A DNA stretch of 26,692 bases. Source: DATCLS01 sp036563805 (GTDB lineage Bacteria; Actinomycetota; Acidimicrobiia; Acidimicrobiales; VFJN01). The stretch covers positions 1 through 26,692 of the forward strand of contig DATCLS010000036.1 of assembly GCA_036563805.1 (NCBI GenBank), read 5' to 3'. The notes below the pieces were generated by a model, which searched no databases, had not been told where the DNA came from, and saw only the letters and a list, made by a program, of their open reading frames with translations. Of the stretch, positions 1 to 8,297 are shown in pieces. The position numbers were made by a program, and so were the translations under genes. Numbering within the stretch: position 1 is the first letter of the stretch; the number at the start of each line of letters is the position of its first letter.

Positions 1-149
1 ACCTCGTGTTCGGCTCGCACTCCCAGCTGCGGGCCATCGCCGAGGTCTACGCCCAGGACGACAGCACGGAGAAGTTCGTGCAGGACTTCGCCGCCGCCTG
101 GGCCAAGGTCATGAACCTCGACCGGTTCGACCTGCCCGGCCGCCGCTGA
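1..149 (+). CDS. katG: Catalase-peroxidase, C-terminal end (partial)
   Basis: Only the last 48 codons are in the window; the reading frame starts at base 3 and ends with TGA at 147-149. The translation reads LVFGSHSQLRAIAEVYAQDD and continues to KVMNLDRFDL, which is the characteristic C-terminus of bacterial catalase-peroxidase (KatG), the haem enzyme that removes hydrogen peroxide in the cytoplasm. The final residues (LPGRR) are a normal short tail. The gene points toward the convergent amidohydrolase. The haem- and substrate-binding domains lie outside the window, so intactness and regulation cannot be judged. Confidence 0.93.
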   Translation, partial: LVFGSHSQLRAIAEVYAQDDSTEKFVQDFAAAWAKVMNLDRFDLPGRR

Positions 150-247
150 CCCGGCGGCGTCCCTGCGGGGCGCGCGCCGTGGGCCGCCGGCTCACGGGGC
201 GCGCCCCGGCCGCGCCCGGCCTCCGGGCCGCGGACCTGCGGGGCCGC
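150..247. terminator. Hairpin-rich gap between convergent genes
   Basis: The gap between katG and the convergent amidohydrolase has several strong GC hairpins. The clearest is GCCGGG-type: GCCCGG (214-219), a 3-nt loop, then CCGGGC (223-228), further stabilised by flanking CCGCG/CGCGG. A 12-bp palindrome GGGGCGCGCCCC lies just before it. There is no U-tract, as is common in high-GC actinobacteria. A bidirectional terminator is an inference from position and structure. Confidence 0.5.
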
Positions 248-1486
248 CTAGGACGGCACCCGCTCGGGGACCTCGGTGACGACCGCCGGCCAGTCGTCGG
301 TCGACGGCAGGGGGTGGCGGAACAGCCGGGCTGCGTTGCCGCCGGCGATGAGCGACGCTTCCTCGAACGGCAGGTGGCCCAGCCGCCGGCGGAGCAGGTC
401 CTGGGAGTGGGGCCACGTCGAGTCGGCGTGCGGGTAGTCGGTCTCGAACATGATGTGGTCGATCCCGATGAGGTGGCGCTGGTCGAGCGTGCTCGGGTCG
501 TCGAGCATGCAGAACCAGAAGTTGCGGCGGAGCACCTCGCTGGGCGTCAGATCGTAGGTCCACGGCTCGGCGGCCGCCGAGCCCGACGAGTGTTCGATGA
601 TGTAGTCCAGGCGGTCGATGGCCATCGGCACCCAGCCGATGCCGCCCTCGCTGAGGGCGATCTTCAGCGCGGGGTACCGGGTGGGGATGCCGGCCCACAC
701 CCAGTCGACCGCGGCGCAGAAGGCGGTGCCCGGGAACATCGACACCTGGGTGTTGAGCCCGGTGCCCGGCGACCCCTGCAGCGTGAAGCCGCTGGCGCCG
801 CAGTGCAGGGAGATGACCGTGTCGGTCTCCTCGCAGGCCTTGAAGAACGGTTCCCAGTGGCGGTGGTCGGTGATGGGTGGGAGGTCGAGGCGGTGGGGCG
901 ACTCCAGGAACGACACCGACTTGAAGCCACGCTCGGCGTTGCGCCGGATCTCCTCGGCGGCCACCACCGGGTCCTTCAGCCACGGGAGCTGCATCGGGAT
1001 GAAGCGCTCGGGGTAGGCCCCGTACCACTCTTCGATCATCCAGCTGTTCCAGGCCCGGATGGCGGCGAGCCCGACCTCGTCGTCGCGGTTCATCGACAGG
1101 ACCCGGCCGGTGAAGCCCCAGGCCCCCGACGGGAAGCACAGCGAGGCCCAGATGCCGTCGAGGTCCATGTCGGCCACCCGCTGGTGCACGTCCCAGCAGG
1201 CGCGCCGCATCTCGTCGAAGTTGAGGACGTCGTCGGTCCACTGGGAGCGGGGCCGACCGGCGACCACGCTCAGGCCGTTGTCGGCGTACAGCCGGCCCTT
1301 GTAGCTCCACATCTGGGTGCCGTCGGGCTGGACGACGATCCGGGGCGCCTGGTCGCGCAGCTTGGCGGGGAAGCGCGTGACGAAGACGTCGGGGGGCTCG
1401 GTGAGGTGGTCGTCTACCGAGACGATGGTGAAGCTGCGCTCCTGGGGCTCCGGGTCGGGGAGCAGCTGCCACTGGGGTCGGGACAT
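248..1486 (-). CDS. Amidohydrolase family protein (amidohydrolase_2, COG2159 type)
   Basis: This 412-aa protein is a metal-dependent hydrolase or decarboxylase of the amidohydrolase_2 TIM-barrel family. It opens with the metal-site-like segment VSVDDHLTEPPDVF near residue 23. Other landmarks are SLHCGAS (a metal-binding His strand), LSEGGIGWVP, and a late ETDYPHADSTWPHS carrying the usual catalytic Asp. Length is normal and no signal peptide is seen. It is a clear paralogue of the plus-strand gene at 20409-21707, which shares VSVDDH, SLCFPS, SEGGIGW and DYPH-DSTWP. The start is the ATG at 1486, with a GGGAG-like ribosome site about 9 nt upstream and a TACTCT -10 candidate at 1515-1510. Homologues are frequent near steroid and aromatic catabolic genes, but the substrate cannot be read from the sequence. 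Confidence 0.85.
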   Translation of the reverse strand: MSRPQWQLLPDPEPQERSFTIVSVDDHLTEPPDVFVTRFPAKLRDQAPRIVVQPDGTQMWSYKGRLYADNGLSVVAGRPRSQWTDDVLNFDEMRRACWDVHQRVADMDLDGIWASLCFPSGAWGFTGRVLSMNRDDEVGLAAIRAWNSWMIEEWYGAYPERFIPMQLPWLKDPVVAAEEIRRNAERGFKSVSFLESPHRLDLPPITDHRHWEPFFKACEETDTVISLHCGASGFTLQGSPGTGLNTQVSMFPGTAFCAAVDWVWAGIPTRYPALKIALSEGGIGWVPMAIDRLDYIIEHSSGSAAAEPWTYDLTPSEVLRRNFWFCMLDDPSTLDQRHLIGIDHIMFETDYPHADSTWPHSQDLLRRRLGHLPFEEASLIAGGNAARLFRHPLPSTDDWPAVVTEVPERVPS

Positions 1487-1509
1487 CGGGGTCGCTCCCG
1501 TGGGGGTTG

Positions 1510-1534
1510 AGAGTATTCGCTCACTAACTCTAAC
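1510..1534 (-). promoter_or_regulatory. Putative promoter/operator of the amidohydrolase gene
   Basis: On the minus strand this reads GTTAGAGTTAGTGAGCG, then AATACTCTC. TACTCT (1515-1510) is a plausible -10. The upstream GTTAG/GTTAG direct repeat lies between the expected -35 and -10 positions, so it could be a repressor or activator site. It partly resembles the GTTAGTTTCG promoter motif at 11339 and 14690. This is by eye only. Confidence 0.4.
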
Positions 1535-1573
1535 GGGTCCGCCGGGCCCCGATCATGGGGAGGGGCGGGCGCC

Positions 1574-1632
1574 CGGGGACCACGCTGTCCCCGTGCGCCG
1601 CCGCCGGCGGCCGTCAGCCGCTGGCGGCCGCC
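1574..1632. terminator. Two hairpins after the methyltransferase gene
   Basis: CGGGGAC (1574-1580), a 6-nt loop and GTCCCCG (1587-1593) form a perfect 7-bp stem. A second stem pairs GGCGGCC (1606-1612) with GGCCGCC (1626-1632). Both lie just downstream of the methyltransferase-like stop codon at 1641 and upstream of the amidohydrolase promoter. A factor-independent terminator or attenuator is likely, which would make the amidohydrolase a separate transcript. Confidence 0.5.
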
Positions 1633-1640
1633 GACGCCAC

Positions 1641-2537
1641 TCAGCAGACCGGCGTGTGGGGCGGGTCGGGCAGGCCGCCCAGGATCTCGTCGATCGGCGC
1701 ATCGGCCGCGGCCTCCGGCGGCCGCGACAGGTAGACGTTGACGTGGTAGCAGCCCTCGGACTCGCGTCCGGCGGGCTCGATCCCCAGCGCGTCCAGCTCG
1801 CGGAGCGCGTAGGCTCGCTCCTCCTCGCTGGCGAAGCGGCGCTGCGGGAAGGTCACGCCGTCGAGCTGCTCGGTGACCAGGCCCTGGCGGGCCAGGCACT
1901 CGGCTATCGGCTCGAACGGCACGGTCCGCAGGCACAGGGAGGCCACCCACGGCCGCTCGTCGGCGCAGTCCAACACGCGGTCGAAGGTCTTGTCGGTGAT
2001 GTAGCCGATCCCTCCGGTCACCGTCACCAGGTCGGCCGTGCCCACCGCCTTGGCCAGCTGGGTCGACGGGTCGCCGTCCTCGAGGTTCTCGACCATGCCC
2101 TCGTCGAGCAGGCCGACCTCGACGGCGTAGTCGACGGCGTTGCCCGCGGTGTCGAGCCCGATCACCGCCGGGGCGGCGTCGGTGCGCGCCGCGGCGTAGA
2201 ACTGCCGGTCGACCTCGGCCAGCTCGGCCGGCGTGAGGTCGGTGAGCTCGTCGGACCGGTAGTGGTCGTACAGGTCCCGCAGCCCCAGGTCGGTCTTGAG
2301 CAGGGCGGCGTTCACCCCGTACGAGCAGCACAGGTCGACGACGGTGGGCCGCTCGGCCGGCATGGCGTCGAGCAACCGCCGGAAGACCTGCTGGCCGTAG
2401 TGGGGCACCGCGTAGTCGTGCGCCCCCAGGGTGCGGAAGTAGTTGCGGGGATCGGGCTCGTCGTAGATGTGGTCGAAGCTGGCCTTGGCCAGGGGCGGAT
2501 CGGTGCTCCGGGTACTTTCGGTAACGTGGGCGTCCAC
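1641..2537 (-). CDS. Class I SAM-dependent methyltransferase-like protein
   Basis: This 298-aa protein has VVDLCCSYGVNAALL at residues 66-80, which matches the nucleotide-binding loop (motif I) of Rossmann-type methyltransferases. A strand-like TADLVTVTGGIGYI follows at the place of the later core motifs. There is no signal peptide or membrane segment. The motif I glycine pattern is atypical (DLCCSYG rather than DxGxGxG), so SAM binding is probable and catalysis unproven. The start is GTG at 2537, with a GAGGAG ribosome site 5-6 nt upstream. A 120-bp gap separates it from the upstream channel gene on the same strand, so co-transcription is possible. The substrate is unknown, and I would not give a more specific name. 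Confidence 0.62.
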   Translation of the reverse strand: MDAHVTESTRSTDPPLAKASFDHIYDEPDPRNYFRTLGAHDYAVPHYGQQVFRRLLDAMPAERPTVVDLCCSYGVNAALLKTDLGLRDLYDHYRSDELTDLTPAELAEVDRQFYAAARTDAAPAVIGLDTAGNAVDYAVEVGLLDEGMVENLEDGDPSTQLAKAVGTADLVTVTGGIGYITDKTFDRVLDCADERPWVASLCLRTVPFEPIAECLARQGLVTEQLDGVTFPQRRFASEEERAYALRELDALGIEPAGRESEGCYHVNVYLSRPPEAAADAPIDEILGGLPDPPHTPVC

Positions 2538-2657
2538 AGGGCTCCTCTCGTGTCGCTACGGGCGGTTTCGTCGAACGGTCGGAGGCGGCGGGGAGGTCGC
2601 TCCTCGGGCTCGACGGGGCCGGCAGCGCCGGCGGCCCCGTAGGCGCCCGGCGCCCAG

Positions 2658-4496
2658 CTACGCGTGGGGCGCGGGGAGATCGAGCGGGCCGGGCTCGGCC
2701 GGCGCCTGCGGCCGCGGCGCCCGCGGCCGGCGGGCCGGCGGGCGGGCGGCCGGGCCCTGACCGCGCCGGGCGCGGGGCCGCCAGCCCGGCTGGGGGCGCT
2801 CGTGCTCGAACCGGCGGCCGGTCACCCGGAGCAGGTCGGTGCGGGTGACGATGCCGATGAGCCGGCCGTCGCCGTCGACGACCGGGATGTGGGTGACGCC
2901 CTCCTCGGTCATACGCTCGAAGGCGGTGATCGCCAGGTCGTCGGGTCCGACGGTGGCGACGTCCTGCGACGCCTCGTCGCGCACGGGCTGGTCGTCGGCG
3001 AGGTGGCCGGCCAGCAGGTCGCCCCGGGTGACGATGCCCACGCAGGCGCCGGCGTCGTCGACCAGCGGGTAGGCCGTGTGGCGTCCCGCGGCCAGCGTCT
3101 CGCGGGCCTGGGCGACGGTCGCCGTGGCCGGAAGGGTGTTGACGGGGAAGGACATGATCTTCCGCACGGTCTGGGTGCGGAGGGGGTCGACCTCGTAGTC
3201 GATGTGCACCCGTAGCCCTCGGCGGCTGAGCTTCTCGGTCATGAGGCTGTCGCGCAGCAGGGTGCCGGCGACGATGTCGGCGATCACCGTGGCGAGCATG
3301 AGCGGCAGGACGACCTGGTAGTCGCCGGTCAACTCGAACACGAACACGATCGACGCGAACGTCGCCCGGGTGGCGGCGCCGAACGTGGCGGCCATGGCCA
3401 CGAGCGCGAAGGCGCCGGGCGCCAGGTCGAGCCCGGGGAACAGCTCGACGGCCGCGTGCCCGAACAGGCTGCCGACCCCGCCGGCGATCAGGAGGATGGG
3501 GGCCAGCGTGCCCCCCGACGTGCCCGACGCCAGCGCCAGCCACCAGGCCAGCAGCTTGGCCCCGGCCAGCACGGCGACGGTTCCGAGCGTGAGCTCGTCG
3601 GTGAGGATGCCGGTGATCGAGTCGTAGCCGACGCCGAGGGCCCGGGGGACGAACAGGCCGACGGTGGCGAAGCCGACGGCGCCGATGACCGGGTGCCAGA
3701 ACGGGCTGACCGGCAGCCGGCGGAAGCCGTCCTCGATGAGGAACAGGCCCTTGGCGATGATCACGGCGGCCAGCCCGCACGCCAGGCCGAGCACGGCGAA
3801 CACGGGCAGCGAGCCCAGCCCGGCGAAGTCGTGGGCCGGCACCTCGAAGAACGGACCGGCCTCGAACAGCGCGGCGTGCATGCCGCCCGCCACGGCGGCC
3901 GCCACCACCAGGGGGACGAACGCCCGGGTCGAGAACTCGAACAGCAGCAGCTCGAGCGCCAGCACGACCGAGGCGAGCGGGGCGCCGAACGTCGCCGACA
4001 TGCCGGCCGCCGCTCCGCACGCCAACAGGATCTTGCGCTCGGACGGCGAGATGGGGATGACTTGCCCGACCAGCGAGCCCAGCGCGCCGCCGGTCACGAT
4101 GATCGGCCCCTCGGCGCCGAACGGGCCGCCGGTGCCGATCGCCACCGCCGCCGACAGGGGCTTGGCCACCGCGGCCCGGGGGGCGATGCGGCTCTGGCGG
4201 GTCAGCACCGCCTCCATGGCCTCGGGGATGCCATGGCCCCGGATGACCGGCGCCCACAGGGCGAGCAGCGAGACGACCAGGGCACCGGCCACGGCGACGG
4301 CGACGATGCGGGGGCTGGCCTCGAGCCCCGCCAGCGACGGCGACTCGGCCCACGCCGGGTCGCCGAGCAGGGCCAGCCGGGTGATGAACCCGATCAGGTG
4401 CACGAGCAGCCACGCCGCGCCGCCGGCCGCCACGCCGAGGGCGGCGGCGATCGCCGCGAGCAGGACCAGTCGCCGGGGGCGTGCGGGAGGAGCCAC
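2658..4496 (-). CDS. CLC family chloride channel or H+/Cl- antiporter with CBS pair
   Basis: This 612-aa integral membrane protein belongs to the CLC family. The anion-pathway signatures are in order: GHGIPEA (87-93), GAEGP around residues 127-131 with the gating Glu at 129, and SGGTLAP (327-333). Many hydrophobic helices cover about 10-420. Two cytoplasmic CBS domains follow (about 444-500 and 505-560) and may sense nucleotides. The tail after 565 is a Pro/Arg/Ala-rich extension without recognisable motif. The first signature has His where E. coli ClcA has the Cl-coordinating Ser (GSGIP), a variant I recall in other bacterial CLCs. The start is GTG at 4496, with TAAGTT (4508-4503) exactly placed as a -10 for a leaderless mRNA. 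It is divergent from a MarR gene and shares a double palindromic operator with it, so it is probably MarR-controlled. Channel versus antiporter cannot be decided. Confidence 0.9.
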   Translation of the reverse strand: MAPPARPRRLVLLAAIAAALGVAAGGAAWLLVHLIGFITRLALLGDPAWAESPSLAGLEASPRIVAVAVAGALVVSLLALWAPVIRGHGIPEAMEAVLTRQSRIAPRAAVAKPLSAAVAIGTGGPFGAEGPIIVTGGALGSLVGQVIPISPSERKILLACGAAAGMSATFGAPLASVVLALELLLFEFSTRAFVPLVVAAAVAGGMHAALFEAGPFFEVPAHDFAGLGSLPVFAVLGLACGLAAVIIAKGLFLIEDGFRRLPVSPFWHPVIGAVGFATVGLFVPRALGVGYDSITGILTDELTLGTVAVLAGAKLLAWWLALASGTSGGTLAPILLIAGGVGSLFGHAAVELFPGLDLAPGAFALVAMAATFGAATRATFASIVFVFELTGDYQVVLPLMLATVIADIVAGTLLRDSLMTEKLSRRGLRVHIDYEVDPLRTQTVRKIMSFPVNTLPATATVAQARETLAAGRHTAYPLVDDAGACVGIVTRGDLLAGHLADDQPVRDEASQDVATVGPDDLAITAFERMTEEGVTHIPVVDGDGRLIGIVTRTDLLRVTGRRFEHERPQPGWRPRARRGQGPAARPPARRPRAPRPQAPAEPGPLDLPAPHA

Positions 4497-4503
4497 GCCC
4501 CAA

Positions 4504-4558
4504 ACTTATCGTGGCACGATACAAAACCTGTCGTGTCACGATAAGTTCCGAGTAGAGT
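4504..4558. promoter_or_regulatory. Divergent CLC/MarR promoter with twin MarR-type operators
   Basis: Site 1, TATCGTGGCACGATA (4507-4521), is a perfect 7-1-7 palindrome. Site 2, TGTCGTGTCACGATA (4529-4543), matches it at all but two positions. Their centres (4514 and 4536) are 22 bp apart, two helical turns, so two dimers would sit on the same DNA face. The whole region is also an outer dyad: ACTTATCGTG (4504-4513) pairs with CACGATAAGT (4537-4546). Site 2 covers the expected -35 of the marR promoter (TAGAGT -10 at 4553-4558), and site 1 overlaps the TAAGTT -10 of the channel gene on the other strand. Binding by the adjacent MarR protein would repress both promoters. Confidence 0.82.
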
Positions 4559-4565
4559 TCGCGGG

Positions 4566-5279
4566 GTGACGGGCGATCGTCCCCGGCGTGAACCGCGGGG
4601 TCGACCGCGGGACGACCCGCGGGGCCCACGGCGCGCGGGGGCGGGGGACGAGCCGCCGCGGGGCTCGGCGGTCACGCCGGCGGAGCGGTTCCCGGCCGAT
4701 GCGGCCGCGCACGACACGCCTGCGGGCGCCGAGGGCGCGAGCGACGGGCCCGCGGAGCTCTCCACCGCCGACTACCAGGCCCTGGCCCGATTCCGTCACG
4801 CACTCCGGGTCTTCCTGCGGTTCTCCGAGCAGGCCGCCCGCGAGGCGGGCCTGACCCCCAACCAGCACCAGCTGCTGCTGGCGGTCCGGGGGTGGGCCGG
4901 GCCCGGTGAGGCGCCGACGATCCGCGACCTGGCCGACCAGCTCCAGCTCGAGCACCATTCGGTCGTCGAGCTCGTCGACCGGGCGGTGGCGGCCGGGCTG
5001 GTCCACCGGCACACCGACCCCGACGACCGCCGCCGCCAGCGCCTCATGCTCACCCCCCACGGCGCCCGGCAGCTGGCGGTGCTCACCGCCGCCCACCGCG
5101 AGGAGCTGCGCCGCTTCCGCGGGGAGATGGCCAGGATCCTCGACGAGATCGGGGCCGTCGACACGGTCGACGCGGCGGACGCGGCCGTCGCCGACGAGTC
5201 GACCGTCGCCGACGAGGCGGCCGGCGCGACGGACGCCCCCGCCCGCACCGACGCCGACACGGTCGACGCCGGCCGGTAG
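4566..5279 (+). CDS. MarR family transcriptional regulator
   Basis: This 237-aa protein has a MarR winged helix at about residues 70-195. Helices around QHQLLLAVRG are followed by the recognition region IRDLADQLQLEHHSVVELVDRAVAAGLV (given here as adjoining parts IRDLADQLQL and EHHSVVELVDRAVAAGLV). The wing DPDDRRRQRLMLTPHG is typical of the family. The first 65 residues are Arg/Pro/Gly-rich disorder, and the last 40 are an Ala/Asp/Thr-rich acidic tail; both are longer than in usual 150-aa MarRs. The GTG at 4566 is the only reasonable in-frame start. No Shine-Dalgarno is seen, and TAGAGT ends 7 nt before it, consistent with a leaderless mRNA. It is divergent from the CLC gene, and the twin palindromes between them suggest autoregulation. 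Likely ligands are small phenolic or acyl compounds, but nothing in the sequence identifies one. Confidence 0.9.
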   Translation: MTGDRPRREPRGRPRDDPRGPRRAGAGDEPPRGSAVTPAERFPADAAAHDTPAGAEGASDGPAELSTADYQALARFRHALRVFLRFSEQAAREAGLTPNQHQLLLAVRGWAGPGEAPTIRDLADQLQLEHHSVVELVDRAVAAGLVHRHTDPDDRRRQRLMLTPHGARQLAVLTAAHREELRRFRGEMARILDEIGAVDTVDAADAAVADESTVADEAAGATDAPARTDADTVDAGR

Positions 5280-5299
5280 CCGCGGGGCGCCGAGCCGGC

Positions 5300-6736
5300 T
5301 CAGGTGGCCCAGGGGTGCTCCGCGGCGAACGTGCGGCGGGCGGCCGCCGCCGAGGTCGGCCCGTACGTCCGGTGGGGGAGCGGCGAGGCCCGCCGCGCCT
5401 CCTCGGCCGCCGCCGGGTCGAGCTCGCACGGCACCCGGGCCACGTCGATGTCGTGCAGCCGAGCGGCGTTGCGCCACAGGATCTTGTGCTTGGCCTCCTC
5501 GGTCAGAGCCGGGTAGCCGTACCGCTCCTGCAGCTCGTCGCTGATCTCGAAGGCCCGGAACGCCTGGATCTGGTCCTGCGGCGAGCCGTACCAGATCGAG
5601 TCGGTGCCCCACAGGATCCGGTCCTCGCCGACGGCGAGCAGCAGCTTGCCCAGCAGGTGGGCCGCCGCGTCGGGATCGCCCATGACGAACCGCCAGGTCG
5701 AGCCGAGCTCGGCGTACACGTTGCCGCCGGGCTCGACGCCGGCGTCGGTCAGGCTGGCCACCAGGCGGTCGACGCCCTCGTTGGGGGCGGCGGGGTCGTA
5801 GGGCCCCTCGCGCACCCCGGCCTCGAACCCGGAGTGGTACACGCAGAACGTGAGGTCGGGGTGGTTGCGGGCCGCCGGGCCGATGTCCGCCGGCGAGGCG
5901 AAGCGGGCGTCGCCGCCGCCGATGATGCTCAGGCCCTTGTGGACGCAGACGATCGGCGGGCCGAGCTCCTCGACCTTGGCCAGGAACGCCTCGCCCACCG
6001 GGGCGCCGGCGCGGTCGTCGAGCGTGTAGCCGGGGCCGACGTGGGTGTAGGTCTTCCAGGCCACCACCGGGTGGCGCTCGGCTTCGGCCTCCATGGCGTC
6101 GAGAGCGGCCTCGAGCGGCCCGACGTTGGGCCAGGCGTGGCCCTGGACGAGCACGCGCCCGTCCCCGCACAGCTCCTCCACCTGAGCGCGGGCCTGCGCC
6201 ATGATCTCGGCCGACAGCGGGTCGGGGTCGCCGATGGCCGGGAGCGCCGAGATGACGGCCACGGTCGTGTCGCTGCGCCCGAACACCTCCTCGATCCAGC
6301 GGCCGGTGGTGAAGCAGTCGTTGGGGTTCTCCTCGCCACAGTCCTCGGCGTAGGGGAACATGCCGCCGATGCCGCCCTCGAAGCCGGGCGGGTACTCCAG
6401 CAGGTGGGTCTGGACGTCGATGACCGGCTGGTCGCTCCCGAGGACGTCGAGGGCGGCGTCGGGGTCGACCGTGGCCTCCTCGTCGAGGGCGTACGTGCCG
6501 CCGGGCTGGCCGTCGGACGACTCCGACGAGCAGGCGGCCACGGCCAGCAGCGCCGTGGCCGCCCCCATGGACGACAGCAGGAACTCCCGCCGGTCCATGC
6601 CCAGCCGGCGGGCGTTGGCGTCGCACAGACGCCGGGCCCGGCGCACCGCCTCGCGCACGACGTCGGTCGGCGGCCGGGGCGCGAACTCGCCGTTGGAGCA
6701 GGGGTTCAGCTTGATCGGCAGCCCGGGATCGCCCAT
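5300..6736 (-). CDS. Exported amidohydrolase family lipoprotein (Tat-type signal)
   Basis: This 478-aa protein has an unusual 46-residue cytoplasmic-looking leader (MGDPGLPIKLNPCSNGEF onward) before a Tat motif MDRREFLLSS (Arg49-Arg50), a hydrophobic stretch and a lipobox VAAC with Cys69. The mature part is an amidohydrolase_2-type TIM barrel. Visible landmarks are VIDVQTHLLEYPP (about 105-117, where Q-T-H replaces the usual H-x-H), WKTYTH (Lys228), CVHKGLS (His266), VYHSGFE (His301) and LWGTDSIWYGS with the catalytic-type Asp379. It would act outside the membrane, anchored by lipid. The ATG at 6736 is chosen because the upstream gene stops at 6745, leaving an 8-bp gap that implies translational coupling. 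A start near the Tat motif (Met47) is possible, but the conserved-looking leader argues against it. The substrate is unknown. Confidence 0.83.
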   Translation of the reverse strand: MGDPGLPIKLNPCSNGEFAPRPPTDVVREAVRRARRLCDANARRLGMDRREFLLSSMGAATALLAVAACSSESSDGQPGGTYALDEEATVDPDAALDVLGSDQPVIDVQTHLLEYPPGFEGGIGGMFPYAEDCGEENPNDCFTTGRWIEEVFGRSDTTVAVISALPAIGDPDPLSAEIMAQARAQVEELCGDGRVLVQGHAWPNVGPLEAALDAMEAEAERHPVVAWKTYTHVGPGYTLDDRAGAPVGEAFLAKVEELGPPIVCVHKGLSIIGGGDARFASPADIGPAARNHPDLTFCVYHSGFEAGVREGPYDPAAPNEGVDRLVASLTDAGVEPGGNVYAELGSTWRFVMGDPDAAAHLLGKLLLAVGEDRILWGTDSIWYGSPQDQIQAFRAFEISDELQERYGYPALTEEAKHKILWRNAARLHDIDVARVPCELDPAAAEEARRASPLPHRTYGPTSAAAARRTFAAEHPWAT

Positions 6737-6744
6737 CGGCCCCC

Positions 6745-8268
6745 CTACCGTCCGCGCTCGCGGTTCAGCCACATGTCCGACGTGGCGGCGTTGATCGTCG
6801 GGTTCTCGCCACTGAACAGACCCCAGGGCGACTCCCAGCCCGGCACCTGCCACAGGTGCGCCATCCACAGGTCGGCCAGGCCGGTGTTGATCTCGCCGCC
6901 GATCGAGGTGCACAGCTCCTCGGGCGTGCCGTCGATCCCGACCACGAAGCCGCCGACCATGCACAGACCCGGGTGGCTGTGCCACACGTCGTTGGGCCCG
7001 ACGAAGCCCTCGGGCGGCGCCGGCCCGGTGGCGGCGTAGCTGAGCCCGACCAGCTGGGACGCCGGCTCGGTGCCGTTGAACAGCAGCATCTCGGGCTCGC
7101 CCGGGTCGAACTCGCCGTCGAAGTCGCCGTTGATCCAGTGGGCGGCGATGCCCGGCACGTACGGCGAGATCTGGCGGTAGCCGGCGGCCTCCGCGTCGGC
7201 CACGGTCGGGTACCGGTCGATCACCTCGCCGGCCTCGGCCAGCTGCGCCTGTAGGCGGCGCTGGTCCTCGGGGTCGGTGATCGGCTGCCACTCGGACGGC
7301 CCGTGGGAGTGCATCTCGGCCTCGCCGCTCTGCGAGCCCTCGAGCAGGCCGAGCGTGTTCTCGACCGCGAACTCGACGTACCGGTCGATGCGCGCCTCGC
7401 GCTCGGCCTCGTCGAGCCCCCGCAGCGCGTCGGACCGGGCGCGGATCTCGCGGGCCAGGTCCTCGCCGGCCATCCGCTTGAACTCCTCGACCTCGGCGGG
7501 GGGCAGGTGGCCCTCGAGCGCCCGCAGGCGGGTCTCCGCCCAGTCGGCCGCGTCGGTGGCCCCCGCCGCGTCGGCGCCGTGGTCGCCGGCGTGCCCCCCG
7601 GCCGCGTGCCCGTCCCCGGCCTCGCCGCCGTGGTGGCCGCCCGGGCCGTGCCCGCCCGCGAACGAGGGCGACACGGCCAGCGACACGAGCACGAGGAGCG
7701 CTACGACGCCGGTGCCGGCCAGCGGCCGCACCGCGCCGGGCTGCACGGTCCGGCCGGCCAGGCGGCCGAGGAGCAGCGCCCCGGCGGCCGCGACCGCGAC
7801 CACCTCGAGCCCGGTGGCGACCGCGTCGGGGAAGGCGACGTCCTCGGCGGCCGACCCGGGCACCCCCACCGTGCGGGACACGACCCAGACGCCGACGACC
7901 GCGGCGTTCACCAGCGCGGTGGCCGCCAGCCACCGGTGCTCCGGCCTCCGCCGCAGCGCCAGCGCCGCGGCCAGGACCAGCTGCAGCCACCCGGCGGCCA
8001 GGAAAAACGCCCCGTGGTTCAGGGCCTCGTCCAGGTGGACGGGCGCGTAGGCGAAGTGGATGAGCGCGGCCCCGAGCGAGGCGGCGGCCGCCGCGCTCCG
8101 GGCGGCCTGCTCCGCCCGGAGGGCCGGCCGGGCCGCCGGGCCCGCGCTCCCGTCCGCCGACGCGACCGGCTCGTCGGACGCGCCCGGCGCGTCCGACGAG
8201 CCCGCACCACCCGTGCCGCGGCGCGCACCGCGGTCCTCGCCCGTGCCGTCCCGCACTGCAACGGACAT
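6745..8268 (-). CDS. Membrane protein with His-rich loop and unknown C-terminal domain
   Basis: I do not recognise a named family for this 507-aa protein. After a low-complexity N-terminus (1-55) there are about five hydrophobic segments (roughly 60-78, 86-106, 114-132, 148-168, 184-202). A histidine cluster follows at 207-230 (GGHGPGGHHGG and similar), suited to binding metal. A charged helical linker spans about 245-310. The soluble domain (about 325-507) has scattered His/Trp motifs such as AAHWINGDFDGEFDPGEPE (His377) and NDVWHSHPGLCM (His430, His432), which resemble a metal site. It is the first gene of a two-gene unit with the exported amidohydrolase 8 bp downstream. The start ATG at 8268 has a GGAGG ribosome site about 9 nt upstream. 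A substrate-binding, metal-delivery or partner-subunit role is possible, but none is demonstrated. Confidence 0.75.
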   Translation of the reverse strand: MSVAVRDGTGEDRGARRGTGGAGSSDAPGASDEPVASADGSAGPAARPALRAEQAARSAAAAASLGAALIHFAYAPVHLDEALNHGAFFLAAGWLQLVLAAALALRRRPEHRWLAATALVNAAVVGVWVVSRTVGVPGSAAEDVAFPDAVATGLEVVAVAAAGALLLGRLAGRTVQPGAVRPLAGTGVVALLVLVSLAVSPSFAGGHGPGGHHGGEAGDGHAAGGHAGDHGADAAGATDAADWAETRLRALEGHLPPAEVEEFKRMAGEDLAREIRARSDALRGLDEAEREARIDRYVEFAVENTLGLLEGSQSGEAEMHSHGPSEWQPITDPEDQRRLQAQLAEAGEVIDRYPTVADAEAAGYRQISPYVPGIAAHWINGDFDGEFDPGEPEMLLFNGTEPASQLVGLSYAATGPAPPEGFVGPNDVWHSHPGLCMVGGFVVGIDGTPEELCTSIGGEINTGLADLWMAHLWQVPGWESPWGLFSGENPTINAATSDMWLNRERGR

Positions 8269-8297
8269 CGCACCGACCTCCCCCTGTGGCCGTGTCC

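Noticed and set aside
3456..4544. Long plus-strand open frames opposite the CLC gene
   Set aside because: Composition is Arg/Gly/Pro/Gln repeats without family motifs, while the minus strand encodes a clear CLC protein. They are shadows of high-GC codon bias.
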